A DNA stretch of 64,000 nucleotides from UBA1876 sp003446665 (GTDB lineage: Bacteria; Synergistota; Synergistia; Synergistales; Thermovirgaceae). The stretch is from the NCBI GenBank assembly GCA_040616305.1, contig CP159918.1:1426001-1490000 (forward strand), read 5' to 3'. A program made the position numbers and the translations under genes. Of this stretch, positions 26,801 to 34,929 are shown piece after piece; the first letter of the stretch is position 1; the number at the start of each line of letters is the position of its first letter. The notes beneath the pieces are model-generated. The model saw nothing but the letters and a program-made list of their open reading frames with translations, ran no database searches and was not told the origin of the DNA.

Positions 26801-27285
26801 TTGATCACGTCATCCGAAAAGGCGAGAAGAACGTTGCGTATCTGCAAAGTCGCCCATTGCGAACCGAAGGTACTGTCTGTGATGCGGACTTTCTGGAGCG
26901 GCAGTTCGCCTTCGCCTTCACCGGGCTTGATCTTCGGGATCAGGCGGTTGATCTTATCCACGTCGGACTTGAAACCCTCGATCTCGACCATCGAAACCGG
27001 GGCACCGCCAGTCAAAAACGCCAGGATCGACACCTTGGCGGTAATTCGCTCGGCTGAAAGGACCTCCTCGCCGTCAGTGGCAATCGCTATATCTGAGAGC
27101 GTATATCCTTTGATAGGATTCCCGCTGACCGACCCTTTCGTCACCTGGGAATCGAGATTTTCCTGTACGGTTTTTGACACCATGTCCCGCACAAGCCCGG
27201 TGCCGTAATCGATACTCATCCCCACAATTGCGAGGACGACTACCACTCCTGCAATGACCAACAAAACTTTGCCTTTTTTAGACAT
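23899..27285 (-). CDS. AsmA/TamB-like envelope protein
   Basis: Large protein of 1128 residues anchored by an N-terminal membrane helix (about 7-26). The rest is rich in short beta-strand repeats of the AsmA type (phrases such as GKVSGTLENPKIAV and LSGKGKISSL recur through about residues 50-1040). Such proteins bridge inner and outer membranes and are thought to conduct phospholipids through a hydrophobic groove. An AsmA-type C-terminal domain (about 900-1060) contains TGRLILNKDTLI and ISFTLKGTFDKPGISNLKV. The tail (1070-1128) is low-complexity, rich in Gln, Glu, Pro and Lys. Its presence implies an outer membrane. It is not next to tamA or bam genes here. Confidence 0.85.
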   Translation of the reverse strand: MSKKGKVLLVIAGVVVVLAIVGMSIDYGTGLVRDMVSKTVQENLDSQVTKGSVSGNPIKGYTLSDIAIATDGEEVLSAERITAKVSILAFLTGGAPVSMVEIEGFKSDVDKINRLIPKIKPGEGEGELPLQKVRITDSTFGSQWATLQIRNVLLAFSDDVIKTDLDLVVDDLPVKGELDVSMDKEALAVRKMDIKIGDGSLSGSGGILPELSMEVKAANLNIPQLIDFWPKADPALYKGTVSTEFTVKGSWQDPDISGNVDYLGQFLAGIPIERAVARWRYHSYRLDVAGLDMRLFGFPLAGSLAFVFDPAAPPRMLVDLKGAAADLEALAKVSKKLEGLSGTLDKFSVHLEGDVQKPQGQISFAAGKLGYKGYAVTDTSIDARIKDGNIAITGKSVFEGAPLAFGGNVSNFMTKPAANISGTLRSLSLGKMGTLVPAIKEMKASGNVNSDYKLTGGFPDLVVAGKVWSDKLSAMDYTLTNVSTFFDYNMKADTLSFSDLKAGFNQAALSGKGKISSLATDKRSGDIQIQAGNLDSAFFAAFYPPISEYKLKGRMTVEAHVRGALANPAMTVSLSSPSLSVMDSVGFTNLRAGTEIAGITAGIPAELDLEIAADAASVAGVVLQSPKVGINKKDKVIAIKEGKAVMGGGNLSASGTVTMAEPTEKTSLDIAVKASNVNLEKITQKGGKPLPASGIVTSDAKVSGTLENPKIAVEASAPFVAAAGMTVDNVKARIAGNMEKLSIEELSGKVGEGSITVTGNLKPVPFAADLAVNGQNLDIKQLTSRFEKLKPFNITGVMDLVFNGHFEKGKNSGNGKATSPSVRFMGINFTNIVLPVELVDDKLVSSNGTASLYGGKVKNKGSLNLANLSFNDEAEISGTDVDALMKDAFALKGNITAKADLTARVSGSFGADGIKYSGKGLLKTGQGSVTGFKIVDLITAVHGVKGLRFASAFAPFNLETGRLILNKDTLIKAPEGDPLYRHFSANGTVGPEDNLNLNCSGKVNVKVVNAVLGGAAGGAAGLTMTQGIAGILEGALKGSQAGMQEDDFRDISFTLKGTFDKPGISNLKVSAPEKQVTTTQPAEQELTPTEKLKEQLPVKQETAPTQEKPQEENIEEKIKQEIFKKIFE

Positions 27286-27389
27286 AACACCACCCTCTTA
27301 TCTGCCTGGAGCTATTTACTCAATTCAATTCTAAACCCTCTCCGCGGCTGAATGAATTATCTATTATACGTAACCTCAAGTACGACATT

Positions 27390-27908
27390 CTACCGACCAT
27401 ATCTTCCCACAAGCCTCGTCTGGGCAAGAATGTGTTCCTTGATGGACTCAAGTAGCGACGCTTTTGACGCGCCGGGTGCGAGGTCAAGCTTTGCATCCAG
27501 AGCAAACAGTCGGAAGACGTATCGATGTATTCCACTCGGCGGACTAGGTCCACCATAGCCAATCTTCTTAAAGTCATTAATCCCCTGCATGGTCCCGTCA
27601 GCGAGCTCCCTGACGGCGGGGAAATTTTCCGGGAGTGTCTTCACACCGGGAGGAATGTTATAAACCACCCAATGCGTCCACCCGTGTGCGTCGGGGTCAT
27701 CCATGACGAGAGCGAAGCTTTTTACGCCTTCAGGGATGTCTTCCCAAAACAAGGCAGGAGACACATTCCCGTTGCGAAACCCCGTCTCCATTGGCATCAT
27801 TTCTCCGTCCCCGAAGGCGCTACTTTCAAGCACAAGGGCTTTTGCCTGCGCCGAGGCGAAAATCGAGCAGACAAAACCCGCAACCACAAACAAAACCAGC
27901 TTTCTCAC
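27390..27908 (-). CDS. YbhB/YbcL family (PEBP, Raf kinase inhibitor-like) protein, exported
   Basis: 172 residues with a signal peptide (cleaved near SAQA-KALV). The PEBP fold is recognised by GNVSPALFWEDIPEG (near 46), MDDPDAHGWTHWVVYNIP (near 68) and YGGPSPPSGIHRYVFRLFAL (near 118). These form the conserved anion-binding pocket with its DPD and GxHRY motifs. Bacterial members bind phosphate-containing ligands, but their roles are mostly unknown. The signal peptide points to a periplasmic form. It sits alone between the AsmA-like gene and a terminator. Confidence 0.93.
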   Translation of the reverse strand: MRKLVLFVVAGFVCSIFASAQAKALVLESSAFGDGEMMPMETGFRNGNVSPALFWEDIPEGVKSFALVMDDPDAHGWTHWVVYNIPPGVKTLPENFPAVRELADGTMQGINDFKKIGYGGPSPPSGIHRYVFRLFALDAKLDLAPGASKASLLESIKEHILAQTRLVGRYGR

Positions 27909-27941
27909 CTTAAAATAGCACCTCCAATGAACGAACCCCGT

Positions 27942-27978
27942 AAATAACCCGCCTTTCTCACCAAAGGGTTATTTTTTT
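27942..27978. terminator. Bidirectional rho-independent terminator
   Basis: AAATAACCC and GGGTTATTT form a nine-pair stem with a 15-base loop, followed by TTTTG on the plus strand. On the minus strand the stem ends TTATTTACGG just after the universal stress protein gene (stop at 27989), separating it from the PEBP gene. Confidence 0.75.
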
Positions 27979-27988
27979 GTTCAGGCAT

Positions 27989-28450
27989 TCACTTCTCTTC
28001 GCCGGCCACCTGCTCCGGTATATGCACGTAGACACTGCAAGGGGTGTGCGCTACAACTTTTGCCGCGACACTGCCTATGATAAATCGCCTGAGCCCGCTT
28101 ATCCCGCGATGGCCTATCATGATCAGCTTTGCCTTCTGTTCCGTGGCAAAATCTACGATATCCTGATAGGAAATACCGACCCTCACCTCAACCGAATAGG
28201 ATCTCACCAGCGAACCCGTTTTTTTTCGTATTTCCTCGACGATCTCACTGAACTGCTGCCTGATTTCGCTCTCGGGCGGCGGCAAGTAGGCGACATGTCC
28301 CCTGTACTCGATTTGTCTGTTTTCCCATGACTCTATTACGTGCAAGAAAATCAGCTCTACTTCTTTTTCCCTCTCGGCGTAATGAAAGGCATATTCGATC
28401 AGGCTCTTGCTGACTTCGCTTCCATCGATAGCGACAACCACCTTTTTCAT
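27989..28450 (-). CDS. Universal stress protein, UspA family
   Basis: 153 residues with the single Usp fold. It starts MKKVVVAIDGSEVSKSL, with the nucleotide-contacting Asp. It ends with the ATP-binding pattern GHRGISGLRRFIIGSVA (G-x2-G-x9-G-S/A type), then HTPCSVYVHI. It is therefore probably an ATP-binding Usp that helps survival under stress. ATG 28450 has GGGAGGG eight bases upstream; a GTG three codons earlier would overlap that site. Divergent from purC. Confidence 0.94.
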   Translation of the reverse strand: MKKVVVAIDGSEVSKSLIEYAFHYAEREKEVELIFLHVIESWENRQIEYRGHVAYLPPPESEIRQQFSEIVEEIRKKTGSLVRSYSVEVRVGISYQDIVDFATEQKAKLIMIGHRGISGLRRFIIGSVAAKVVAHTPCSVYVHIPEQVAGEEK

Positions 28451-28664
28451 CCCGATCACCCTCCCTCACGTTTATTTATTCCCAAAACCCACCCTGCTTT
28501 TCAAATTTATGTTATCACTCTAACAGTAAAAAGCAACGTTTCCAAAGAATCCCGAATGACATACGGCCCACGAGGGGAAACACTTCCTGATGAACGCCCT
28601 GAAAGGGTATATTGAAATAGCTCCCTTTTCGGATAATATTGGGAAGTTGGAAGGAGGCTTGAAG

Positions 28665-29522
28665 ATGGAACTTCAAAGCGTACTAACCAGGGAAAATTTC
28701 GTTTCATCGGGAAAATCAAAGGATATCTACCGCATTCCTTCAGGGCAATACAAGGGAAAATACGCCTTTGTGTTCACCGATCGTGCCACCGGCTACTTCG
28801 ACGAAAAGGGCAAACCTGTTTTCGACCCCGGCTACGACAATGTCGTGGGAAAGATACCAGGCAAAGGCTCTGTCGCCTGCAAGTTTGCCACCTATTTCTT
28901 AAGGCTCCTGGCAAAACACGATGTAAAGACCCATTACATCGACACCGTCGCGGACAATGTAATGATCGTCGAACCAGCCACCCCCATCGGCATGCCCGAG
29001 CAAGGCCCCGAATTCGAAGGTTCCGCTCCTCTTTTGAACCTGGAGTGGACGTGGAGAAACAGCGCGATGGGGAGCTTCTGGCGCCGCTACCCCTTCGTCA
29101 GACCCTGTGCGGACCTTCCTCAGGTGATCGAGGCATGGACCAAAGACAAAACTGACACGTTGATCACCTTCGAGTCACTGACGGGAGCCGGTGTTATGAC
29201 AGAAGAAGAAGTATCCACCGTCAGGGAACTAGTCAAAAAAATCGCCCGGGTGATTTACGAAGAGTTCGCTTCTCGCGGGCTACATGTTCTGGACGGCAAG
29301 ATCGAACTTGGACGACTTGAAAGCGGTGACGGACGCATCGTCCTTATCGACGAGATTTCCCCGGACGTGCTACGCGTTTGCAACGGCTACAAGAAGGGCG
29401 AAAACAGAAGCTGCGTCAACGCGCCGGGGTGCATTACCACGAGTCTTTACGGAGACAAGCGCAGAATTTCGGCGAAGTACCAGCTTTCTGCTTCGGAACT
29501 GGAGAAGATTTTTCTGAACTAA
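28665..29522 (+). CDS. purC: Phosphoribosylaminoimidazole-succinocarboxamide (SAICAR) synthase
   Basis: ATP-grasp-like enzyme joining CAIR and aspartate in purine synthesis. About 285 residues from ATG 28665, which has AAGGAGG seven bases upstream; earlier ATGs lack this. ATP-site motif SGKSKDIYRI is near residue 15. Substrate-site segments follow: FTDRATGYFDEKG (near 34), LEWTWRNSAMGSFWRRYP (near 125) and LIDEISPDVLRVCN (near 227), the last holding the catalytic acidic residues. It is a divergent PurC form with insertions relative to the E. coli enzyme. It is isolated from other pur genes. Confidence 0.85.
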   Translation: MELQSVLTRENFVSSGKSKDIYRIPSGQYKGKYAFVFTDRATGYFDEKGKPVFDPGYDNVVGKIPGKGSVACKFATYFLRLLAKHDVKTHYIDTVADNVMIVEPATPIGMPEQGPEFEGSAPLLNLEWTWRNSAMGSFWRRYPFVRPCADLPQVIEAWTKDKTDTLITFESLTGAGVMTEEEVSTVRELVKKIARVIYEEFASRGLHVLDGKIELGRLESGDGRIVLIDEISPDVLRVCNGYKKGENRSCVNAPGCITTSLYGDKRRISAKYQLSASELEKIFLN

Positions 29523-29658
29523 AAACGCACCTTGCGATCGACGCCCGTATTTTTTAAAGCTACCGCAACAGCGCAAAAGGTTCCCTTTGTATCTCAAGAA
29601 ACCGGTTCTTGAGCTACTCCCAGTATATGGGTGTTCTGAGGACCGGCCATGGTTTGGC

Positions 29659-29763
29659 TTCGGCGCCATCAAGCAGAAATATCCCTTGAAAAAGCCGAAG
29701 CAGATCCTTCAATACCTCATGGGAAAAACGCAAGGCGCAGAGGGGAAATGGCTGGCCGCAACA
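29659..29763 (+). pseudogene. Fragment of a paralogue of the gene at 31619-32854
   Basis: Thirty-five codons that read FGAIKQKYPLKKPKQILQ and onward align without gaps to FRAILKKYPMKKPEEILQ in the 31619-32854 protein, with 22 of 35 residues identical. The similarity stops at both ends, there is no start codon or ribosome site, and the frame runs into the antisense of the flavoprotein gene. I read it as the remnant of a duplicated copy about 2 kb away, possibly truncated when the flavoprotein gene region was rearranged. Confidence 0.7.
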
Positions 29764-29771
29764 CACCCGGG

Positions 29772-31253
29772 TCAATCGATTCTCCAATGCGTTCCCAGGT
29801 TTTCCTTTCTTTTCAGGGCTGCTTCTGCGACGGCCTTTGCCGTTGTGTGCAGCCCTTTCATCTCGAGAGCCAAAAGACGATCCATCGGCGTTTCCAGGCG
29901 TATCTTCTTGTCCACGAATTCATCCAGGTACTTCAGGAATTCCTCTATTTTTCGCCCTCTCCTTACTGGTCCCAGTGCATCCCAGGCTTTTTCCTGCAGT
30001 TCTTTGCGCAACACACCCGGGCTTTCGCCCTTTTCAGAAACGGTATGCAGCCCGTCCAACTCTCCTGCATCCAGTGAGATTGGGCCTTTTTCGCACTCTT
30101 CAGCCGCCGCCTTGCCGGCCCTGTACCCAAAAACCACGATATTCGTCAGGGCATTTCCGCCAACCCTGTTAGCGCCGTCGACACCGCCGGTGACCTCTCC
30201 ACAAGCATAAAGCCCGTCTACAGAAGTACGACCGAAACCATCTATGACCACGCCTCCGCAAAAATAGTGTTCAAGCGGGGCCATCCGCAAAGGCCTTCTT
30301 ACGTTCCTGAAAAACTCCGCGTTCAACGTCAAGCAGTACTGCACTTTGGGATCCTTCAATTGGTCATCTGACAAATCCTCTAGATGGGCAAAGACACCGC
30401 CCCCGGCGGATTTTTCCGCCACAAGCCTGGCGCATTTATCGCGAGCATAAAGGCTTACCTCGCTGCCGCTTTTGTACCCCCAGTCATCCATAGCCTCTTT
30501 CAAAAATTCCCTGCCCTTTGCGTCGGTTATCCTCACATAATCCACCAGTTCCACGTCGGCCATCCACTGCGGGAAACCAGGCTCCGCCCACCCGAGAGGG
30601 TAAAACTGCACGAATTCCATGTCGCGAAAGGCCGCACCGATATCCGAAGCCAGAGCGTAGCCATCGCCGGTAATCCTGCCCGGGTTGTCGGTGTGATTGT
30701 AGATCTGGCCGCCCCCGCCCGTCGCTAAAATAACCGCGCCCGAAGAAATACACGCCCGTTTCCCTGTGCGCCAGTTCTCCGTTTCGACTCCTGCTACACG
30801 GCCTCTTTCCAACCGAAGCGACGTCACCACCGTCCAATCCAGGAACCTGACGCCCTCGCTTTCGGCAATTGCAGCCAATTCTCCGGTAAAACCGGCCCCA
30901 CCCATCAACCCGTTGGGTGCCGTAGCCCTGACTGAGGCAGATCCTTTTTCCATTTTTATCCGGACACCCCACTGGATAAGGGTCTGGAAAGTGCTTTCTG
31001 CCTCCTCGGTCAGAATTTTCACTAAAACCGGGTCGTTTAAGTAATGGCCCGTTTCCATTGTCTTTTTGTAATGCTCTTCCGGAGAAAGTCCACAGCATGC
31101 CAGTGAGAATATGCCCGCCGAATACGCCGTGCATGTTCCGCGGCAACGATCGGTCTTTGAAATCAACAGGACCTCGGCTCCCGCCCTTTTAGCGGTTATG
31201 GCCGCCACAAGCCCGGCACCGCCGGATCCTATAACAACAACTCGTTTTGTCAT
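29772..31253 (-). CDS. FAD-dependent fumarate reductase/aspartate oxidase-like flavoprotein
   Basis: Soluble flavoprotein of about 493 residues in the SdhA/NadB superfamily. FAD-binding GSGGAGLVAAITAKRAG (near 8) includes the GxGxxG dinucleotide fold. The FAD loop ATGGGGQIYNHTDNPGRITG (near 180) and the C-terminal GRTSVDGLYACGEVTGGVDG (near 345) with NRVGGNALTNIVVFG are typical. There is no FMN or cytochrome domain and no signal peptide. It may reduce or oxidise a fumarate-like enoate with a partner not seen here. ATG 31253 is chosen, with GGAGTG seven bases upstream; a TTG two codons earlier is possible. No iron-sulphur or membrane subunit lies next to it. Confidence 0.88.
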   Translation of the reverse strand: MTKRVVVIGSGGAGLVAAITAKRAGAEVLLISKTDRCRGTCTAYSAGIFSLACCGLSPEEHYKKTMETGHYLNDPVLVKILTEEAESTFQTLIQWGVRIKMEKGSASVRATAPNGLMGGAGFTGELAAIAESEGVRFLDWTVVTSLRLERGRVAGVETENWRTGKRACISSGAVILATGGGGQIYNHTDNPGRITGDGYALASDIGAAFRDMEFVQFYPLGWAEPGFPQWMADVELVDYVRITDAKGREFLKEAMDDWGYKSGSEVSLYARDKCARLVAEKSAGGGVFAHLEDLSDDQLKDPKVQYCLTLNAEFFRNVRRPLRMAPLEHYFCGGVVIDGFGRTSVDGLYACGEVTGGVDGANRVGGNALTNIVVFGYRAGKAAAEECEKGPISLDAGELDGLHTVSEKGESPGVLRKELQEKAWDALGPVRRGRKIEEFLKYLDEFVDKKIRLETPMDRLLALEMKGLHTTAKAVAEAALKRKENLGTHWRID

Positions 31254-31618
31254 GTGCAATCACTCCAGTATTGTGAAGGTAAATTTTTTCAAGTTTTCGA
31301 ACTTGACTCTTTTCCGTTTGTTTTAGTTGACCACCCATTGAAATCTTCCTGAGTCGTTCCATCTGAACCAAAACTCGAAGAAATTCGAACCATTGACTTT
31401 TATTTTCCAGATTCAGCTAAATAGACGCCGGTATTACTGACCTGCATCAACAAATTGTATTTTCCCCTCCTTTTCTGAAAAAACGGGCTTTCACGTCCAG
31501 CGCTCCGAGCCGACACCCACCCCCCGGTCTGCCCTCTTCCTTTTTTCGTACCATACTCGCACCCTTTTGAAGAACCTCGTGTCACTGTATTATGTCATTG
31601 AACGGGAGGTTGAAACCC
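31254..31618 (+). promoter_or_regulatory. Intergenic region with a candidate promoter at 31567-31595
   Basis: No gene is apparent in this 365-base gap between divergent genes. TTGAAG (31567-31572), 17 bases and TTATGT (31590-31595) could serve the downstream unknown gene at 31619. The match is moderate. Confidence 0.35.
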
Positions 31619-32854
31619 ATGGCTCCAAAAAACAAGCACAAGTGGCAGTTCGTTCCCCGTTTCAGGCGCAATGCCTTCGGCTGGCGCAGCAACCTCCCTG
31701 TCAGGAGGATCAGGGAGGCCCTTACCGAAATCAAAAAGGTTGCGAGAAAAGACCCTGTACTGGGTGCCGAAGGTGCGGTGACCTTTCTCGAAAAAGTCTC
31801 CGGAGCCCTCATGTACGTGGACAGTTCCTCCGGCGCCCTCGGTGCGGCCGTGAACAACGCCATCGACACCCTGGCACCCATCATCGCCGCTGCACCGGCG
31901 GAAGACAAGGTCCGCGACAAATGGCTTGAACGGCTCTGGGATGCCGTATTAACCGACGAGATGCCCTATATCGAACTGCTGCCCGAGTACTGGGGCGAGC
32001 TGTGTGTCACTCCCGAGCGGGCTTCGCGCTGGGCTGACCGGTTCCTGGAGGAAATGAGGCAGTTCTACTGGCCCCAAGACACGGACTGGAGCTATTTCCG
32101 GGGCACCAGGGCGTGCCTGAGCTGCCTTTACACATCCGGCAGGCACGAAGAAATCCTCCACTTTTTGCGCCTCCAAAAACATGCCTTCTGGCACGAGCGA
32201 ATCTGGGGAGTAAAAGCCCTCATGGCTTTGGGCGAACCCGGGGAAGCCCTCAGGTACGCCGAGGCCTCCCGCGGACTCAACGCGCCTGATGACCTCATCA
32301 GTGAGACCTGCGAGGAAATCCTTCTTAAAAGCGGCATGGCCGAAGAAGCCTATCAGCGATACGCCTACGAAGCGAACCAGAAAAACACCTACCTTGCCTC
32401 GTTCCGGGCGATCCTGAAAAAATATCCAATGAAAAAACCCGAAGAGATCCTGCAGGACCTCGTGGCGAAGACACCGGGGGACGAGGGAAAGTGGTTCGCG
32501 GCCGCCAAATCCGAAGGGCTCTACGACGAAGCCCTCAGCCTGGCCGAAGAGTCGCCCTGCGACCCCAGAACCCTCACCAGGGCTGCCCGGGATATGGCCG
32601 GGACGAATCCGGGCTTCGCCATCGGCGCAGGTCGGGCGGCGTTGAAATGGATGCTACTCGGGTACGGGTACGAAATCTCGGAGCTTGACGTCCACAATGC
32701 CTGCCGCTGGACACTGGAGGCCGCAAAGAAAATCGACAGGGTCAAAGAAACTGTCGCAAATATCTACGAAATGACCCAAAACAGGACCTCCGGCCGCGTG
32801 GATTCCATGGTGGCCAAAGCCATTTTGGAGGGCCTTGAACGCTATATGTCCTGA
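31619..32854 (+). CDS. Unknown helical-repeat protein
   Basis: 411 residues, not recognised as a characterised family. Start ATG 31619 (MAPKNKHKWQF) has GGGAGG nine bases upstream. The N-terminus is very basic; the rest is a series of amphipathic helices with Ala/Leu/Tyr spacing like TPR or HEAT-type repeats (for example GEPGEALRYAEASRGL and SGMAEEAYQRYAYEA). No signal peptide or membrane helix is seen. A fragment of a paralogue lies at 29659-29763. It is convergent with the DUF4236-TPR gene, ending 33 bp away. Genes of this kind often sit in variable islands, but the sequence gives no direct evidence of role. Confidence 0.55.
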   Translation: MAPKNKHKWQFVPRFRRNAFGWRSNLPVRRIREALTEIKKVARKDPVLGAEGAVTFLEKVSGALMYVDSSSGALGAAVNNAIDTLAPIIAAAPAEDKVRDKWLERLWDAVLTDEMPYIELLPEYWGELCVTPERASRWADRFLEEMRQFYWPQDTDWSYFRGTRACLSCLYTSGRHEEILHFLRLQKHAFWHERIWGVKALMALGEPGEALRYAEASRGLNAPDDLISETCEEILLKSGMAEEAYQRYAYEANQKNTYLASFRAILKKYPMKKPEEILQDLVAKTPGDEGKWFAAAKSEGLYDEALSLAEESPCDPRTLTRAARDMAGTNPGFAIGAGRAALKWMLLGYGYEISELDVHNACRWTLEAAKKIDRVKETVANIYEMTQNRTSGRVDSMVAKAILEGLERYMS

Positions 32855-32887
32855 GGGAAGTCCGGTTTGCCACACCTGCATGCACTA

Positions 32888-33952
32888 CTAACCGCCGAGC
32901 ACCCGCTCCCTTACATCCTTGAAATCCGTATCCACTGCATAGATCTTTTCGAACTCCTTCTGCATCCGCTTCAAGTGCCCCTCCTGCTCGTAGCAGAGAG
33001 CCCGTTCATAACGCAGCGCCAAAAACACATCATCAGGCCGGCCCTCCTTTCGTCTCATCGCCAAGGATATGACCTTCCGCGCCGCCTCGCAAAGCCCCAA
33101 ACGCCTCAACGCCTTTGCTCGGCACAAAAGAAGCCCCGTTTCCACAGCATTCTCGTTGTCCAGCGCAAGCTCCGTCGCTGCCAGCACTTCTTCCAGTGCT
33201 TCTTCATCGGCACCGTCCCAACCGGTGATGGATTCGGCCAGCCCAAGGGCCACCAGTCCGTTTTCGGGATTCTCCTCGTGCATATTGGCATGGATTGCCA
33301 GCGAATCCTCGACTCGTCCAGCCTGCCAATAGGCCAAGGCCAAAAGAAAAAGCGCTCCCTCATGATCAATGCCGTAACAAACGGGTATATTACCGTCGGT
33401 GAGAAACGCCGTGTACCACATTGACTTCATTCCCGGGATTTTCGCAATTATGGAGCCGACGTTTTCGCTTTCTGCAGCCGTTTCAAGAGGCGGAATGGCC
33501 TTTTCCACTTCATCCCGTTTCAGGTAACAATATCCCAAAAGAAAGGCCAGGTCCGGTTCTTGGGGATAATCAAGAAGCAACATGACTGCCTCGAAATGTT
33601 TTTGCAGCAGCACGTAAGCCATTGCTTCCCGCAAGACCTTCTCCGCCCCACTCATGAAAAGCTTTTCAAAAAACCCCGGTTGCAGATGGGCAGCGATGGT
33701 TTCAGGATCTGTTGTGGAAGTTTCCCTGGCGCTTCCCATGCTTTTGCCCGATGACTTTTTTTTCTTTGAAGAAACATCTTCTCTCCAAAAAAGACCCGTC
33801 CCCGGTACACCCACCGAGTATCGTTTCCCGCTTGTTCCCACCGTAGCCTTGGCTCCCCTGGGCCCGAAACTCGTTGAAAAGCCGCGCTTCGAAATATTAA
33901 AAGTTACCCCCGGTGCCACCCTGATCCGCCTGAAGAACCTGAAGCTGCCCAT
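32888..33952 (-). CDS. DUF4236 domain protein with TPR-like C-terminus
   Basis: 354 residues. The N-terminus MGSFRFFRRIRVAPGVTFNI, then KRGFSTSFGPRGAK and GTSGKRYSVGVPGTGL, is the DUF4236 pattern, a short beta-rich domain of unknown function. From about residue 95 the protein is helical with TPR-like units (LAFLLGYCYLKRDEVEKAIP near 128; FLLALAYWQAGRVEDSLAIH near 203). No signal sequence. DUF4236 occurs fused to many partners and probably mediates interaction. It is convergent with the helical-repeat gene at 31619, which may be a functional partner since both are repeat proteins; that is only inference from position. The 215-base gap upstream shows no other gene. Confidence 0.75.
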   Translation of the reverse strand: MGSFRFFRRIRVAPGVTFNISKRGFSTSFGPRGAKATVGTSGKRYSVGVPGTGLFWREDVSSKKKKSSGKSMGSARETSTTDPETIAAHLQPGFFEKLFMSGAEKVLREAMAYVLLQKHFEAVMLLLDYPQEPDLAFLLGYCYLKRDEVEKAIPPLETAAESENVGSIIAKIPGMKSMWYTAFLTDGNIPVCYGIDHEGALFLLALAYWQAGRVEDSLAIHANMHEENPENGLVALGLAESITGWDGADEEALEEVLAATELALDNENAVETGLLLCRAKALRRLGLCEAARKVISLAMRRKEGRPDDVFLALRYERALCYEQEGHLKRMQKEFEKIYAVDTDFKDVRERVLGG

Positions 33953-34167
33953 CTTTTCACCCCCGGCATCCTTTCCTTTCGCGCAACCCGCTTGCGATTT
34001 TCACTCCTGCACGTCCTCAAAGGGTGATACACGTTTAAAGCGGTGTGCTTTCCAAATGCGCAATCTCTGTTTTTACCTTTAGGAATGTCTGCGAGAAAGA
34101 CTTTCAGGCTGACCCCAAAGGCTTCAGACATCGCTCGGGATCCCCTCTTCCCGAAAACAACAATATC

Positions 34168-34929
34168 TCATTTGGACTCGGGACACCATCGTTCAACTCC
34201 GCGAAACACTGCTGGAGCGGCACCGCTGGTTCCGAACACAAAAAAGGGAACGTTAAATTTCTGAAAATTTCTTTCAATTTGTGAATATGTGGCATTGACG
34301 AAACTTGAGCCGGTAACCACTCCGAAAGAAACATCTTTCACCATTGTTTCGAGATCTGTTTCTCCGTCAGCAATTGTAATGCCATAGACGGTGCGTCCGA
34401 TGTTCTCCGTATCCAGATCGACTACCCGAACTCGTTCCGGGCCGAACATTTCAGACGCGGCCTCGATGAATGCAGGCTGATAGCCAACGATGAGGATTTT
34501 TGCACCTTTCTCTAAACGTTCGGACAAATGCCTCGCCATTTTTCGTGCACACTTTTCCATTGACTCGTTTCGACAGTGCACGGTATTTGTAACGACGCCC
34601 AGGTCTCCCGTTATGGCATTGAAAGCTGCGACGAAAATCGCTCGTTCCTCGTTTTTCCCTGTGTCGAGGTTCAAAAAGCTTTCTACGGTCCCCTGCCATG
34701 ATTTCGGCTCGTCTGTGAACGCCTGACCTCTGGAGTTCCTGAACCTTGCTTCAAGAAGATATTCTTTTCCTTTCCGCAAGGGATAGTCATGTCGACGCGC
34801 TGCTTCGCCTTCGCCTATGGCCTCCCCTGGGAAAAGCGGCCTTGCCGTGATCTTTTCATCCCTGGATATCAGGTTTTCGTTCATCTTCTCTTCTACCCAT
34901 TTCTTGAATTCTTCATAAATATTATTCAT
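34168..34929 (-). CDS. DUF364/DUF4213-type putative metal-chelation protein
   Basis: About 253 residues. The C-terminal half, with ILIVGYQPAFIEAASEM (near 150), VRVVDLDTENIG and GVVTGSSFVNATYSQI, matches the DUF364 'heavy-metal chelation' family, which often lies beside metal uptake and metallo-enzyme maturation genes. The N-terminal half resembles the associated DUF4213. ATG 34929 lies inside the end of the modA-like gene (8-base overlap) with GAAGGG about 11 bases upstream, so translation is coupled to modA. The family is linked here to molybdenum by context only: modA, yqeB and mocA precede it. Confidence 0.7.
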   Translation of the reverse strand: MNNIYEEFKKWVEEKMNENLISRDEKITARPLFPGEAIGEGEAARRHDYPLRKGKEYLLEARFRNSRGQAFTDEPKSWQGTVESFLNLDTGKNEERAIFVAAFNAITGDLGVVTNTVHCRNESMEKCARKMARHLSERLEKGAKILIVGYQPAFIEAASEMFGPERVRVVDLDTENIGRTVYGITIADGETDLETMVKDVSFGVVTGSSFVNATYSQIERNFQKFNVPFFVFGTSGAAPAVFRGVERWCPESK

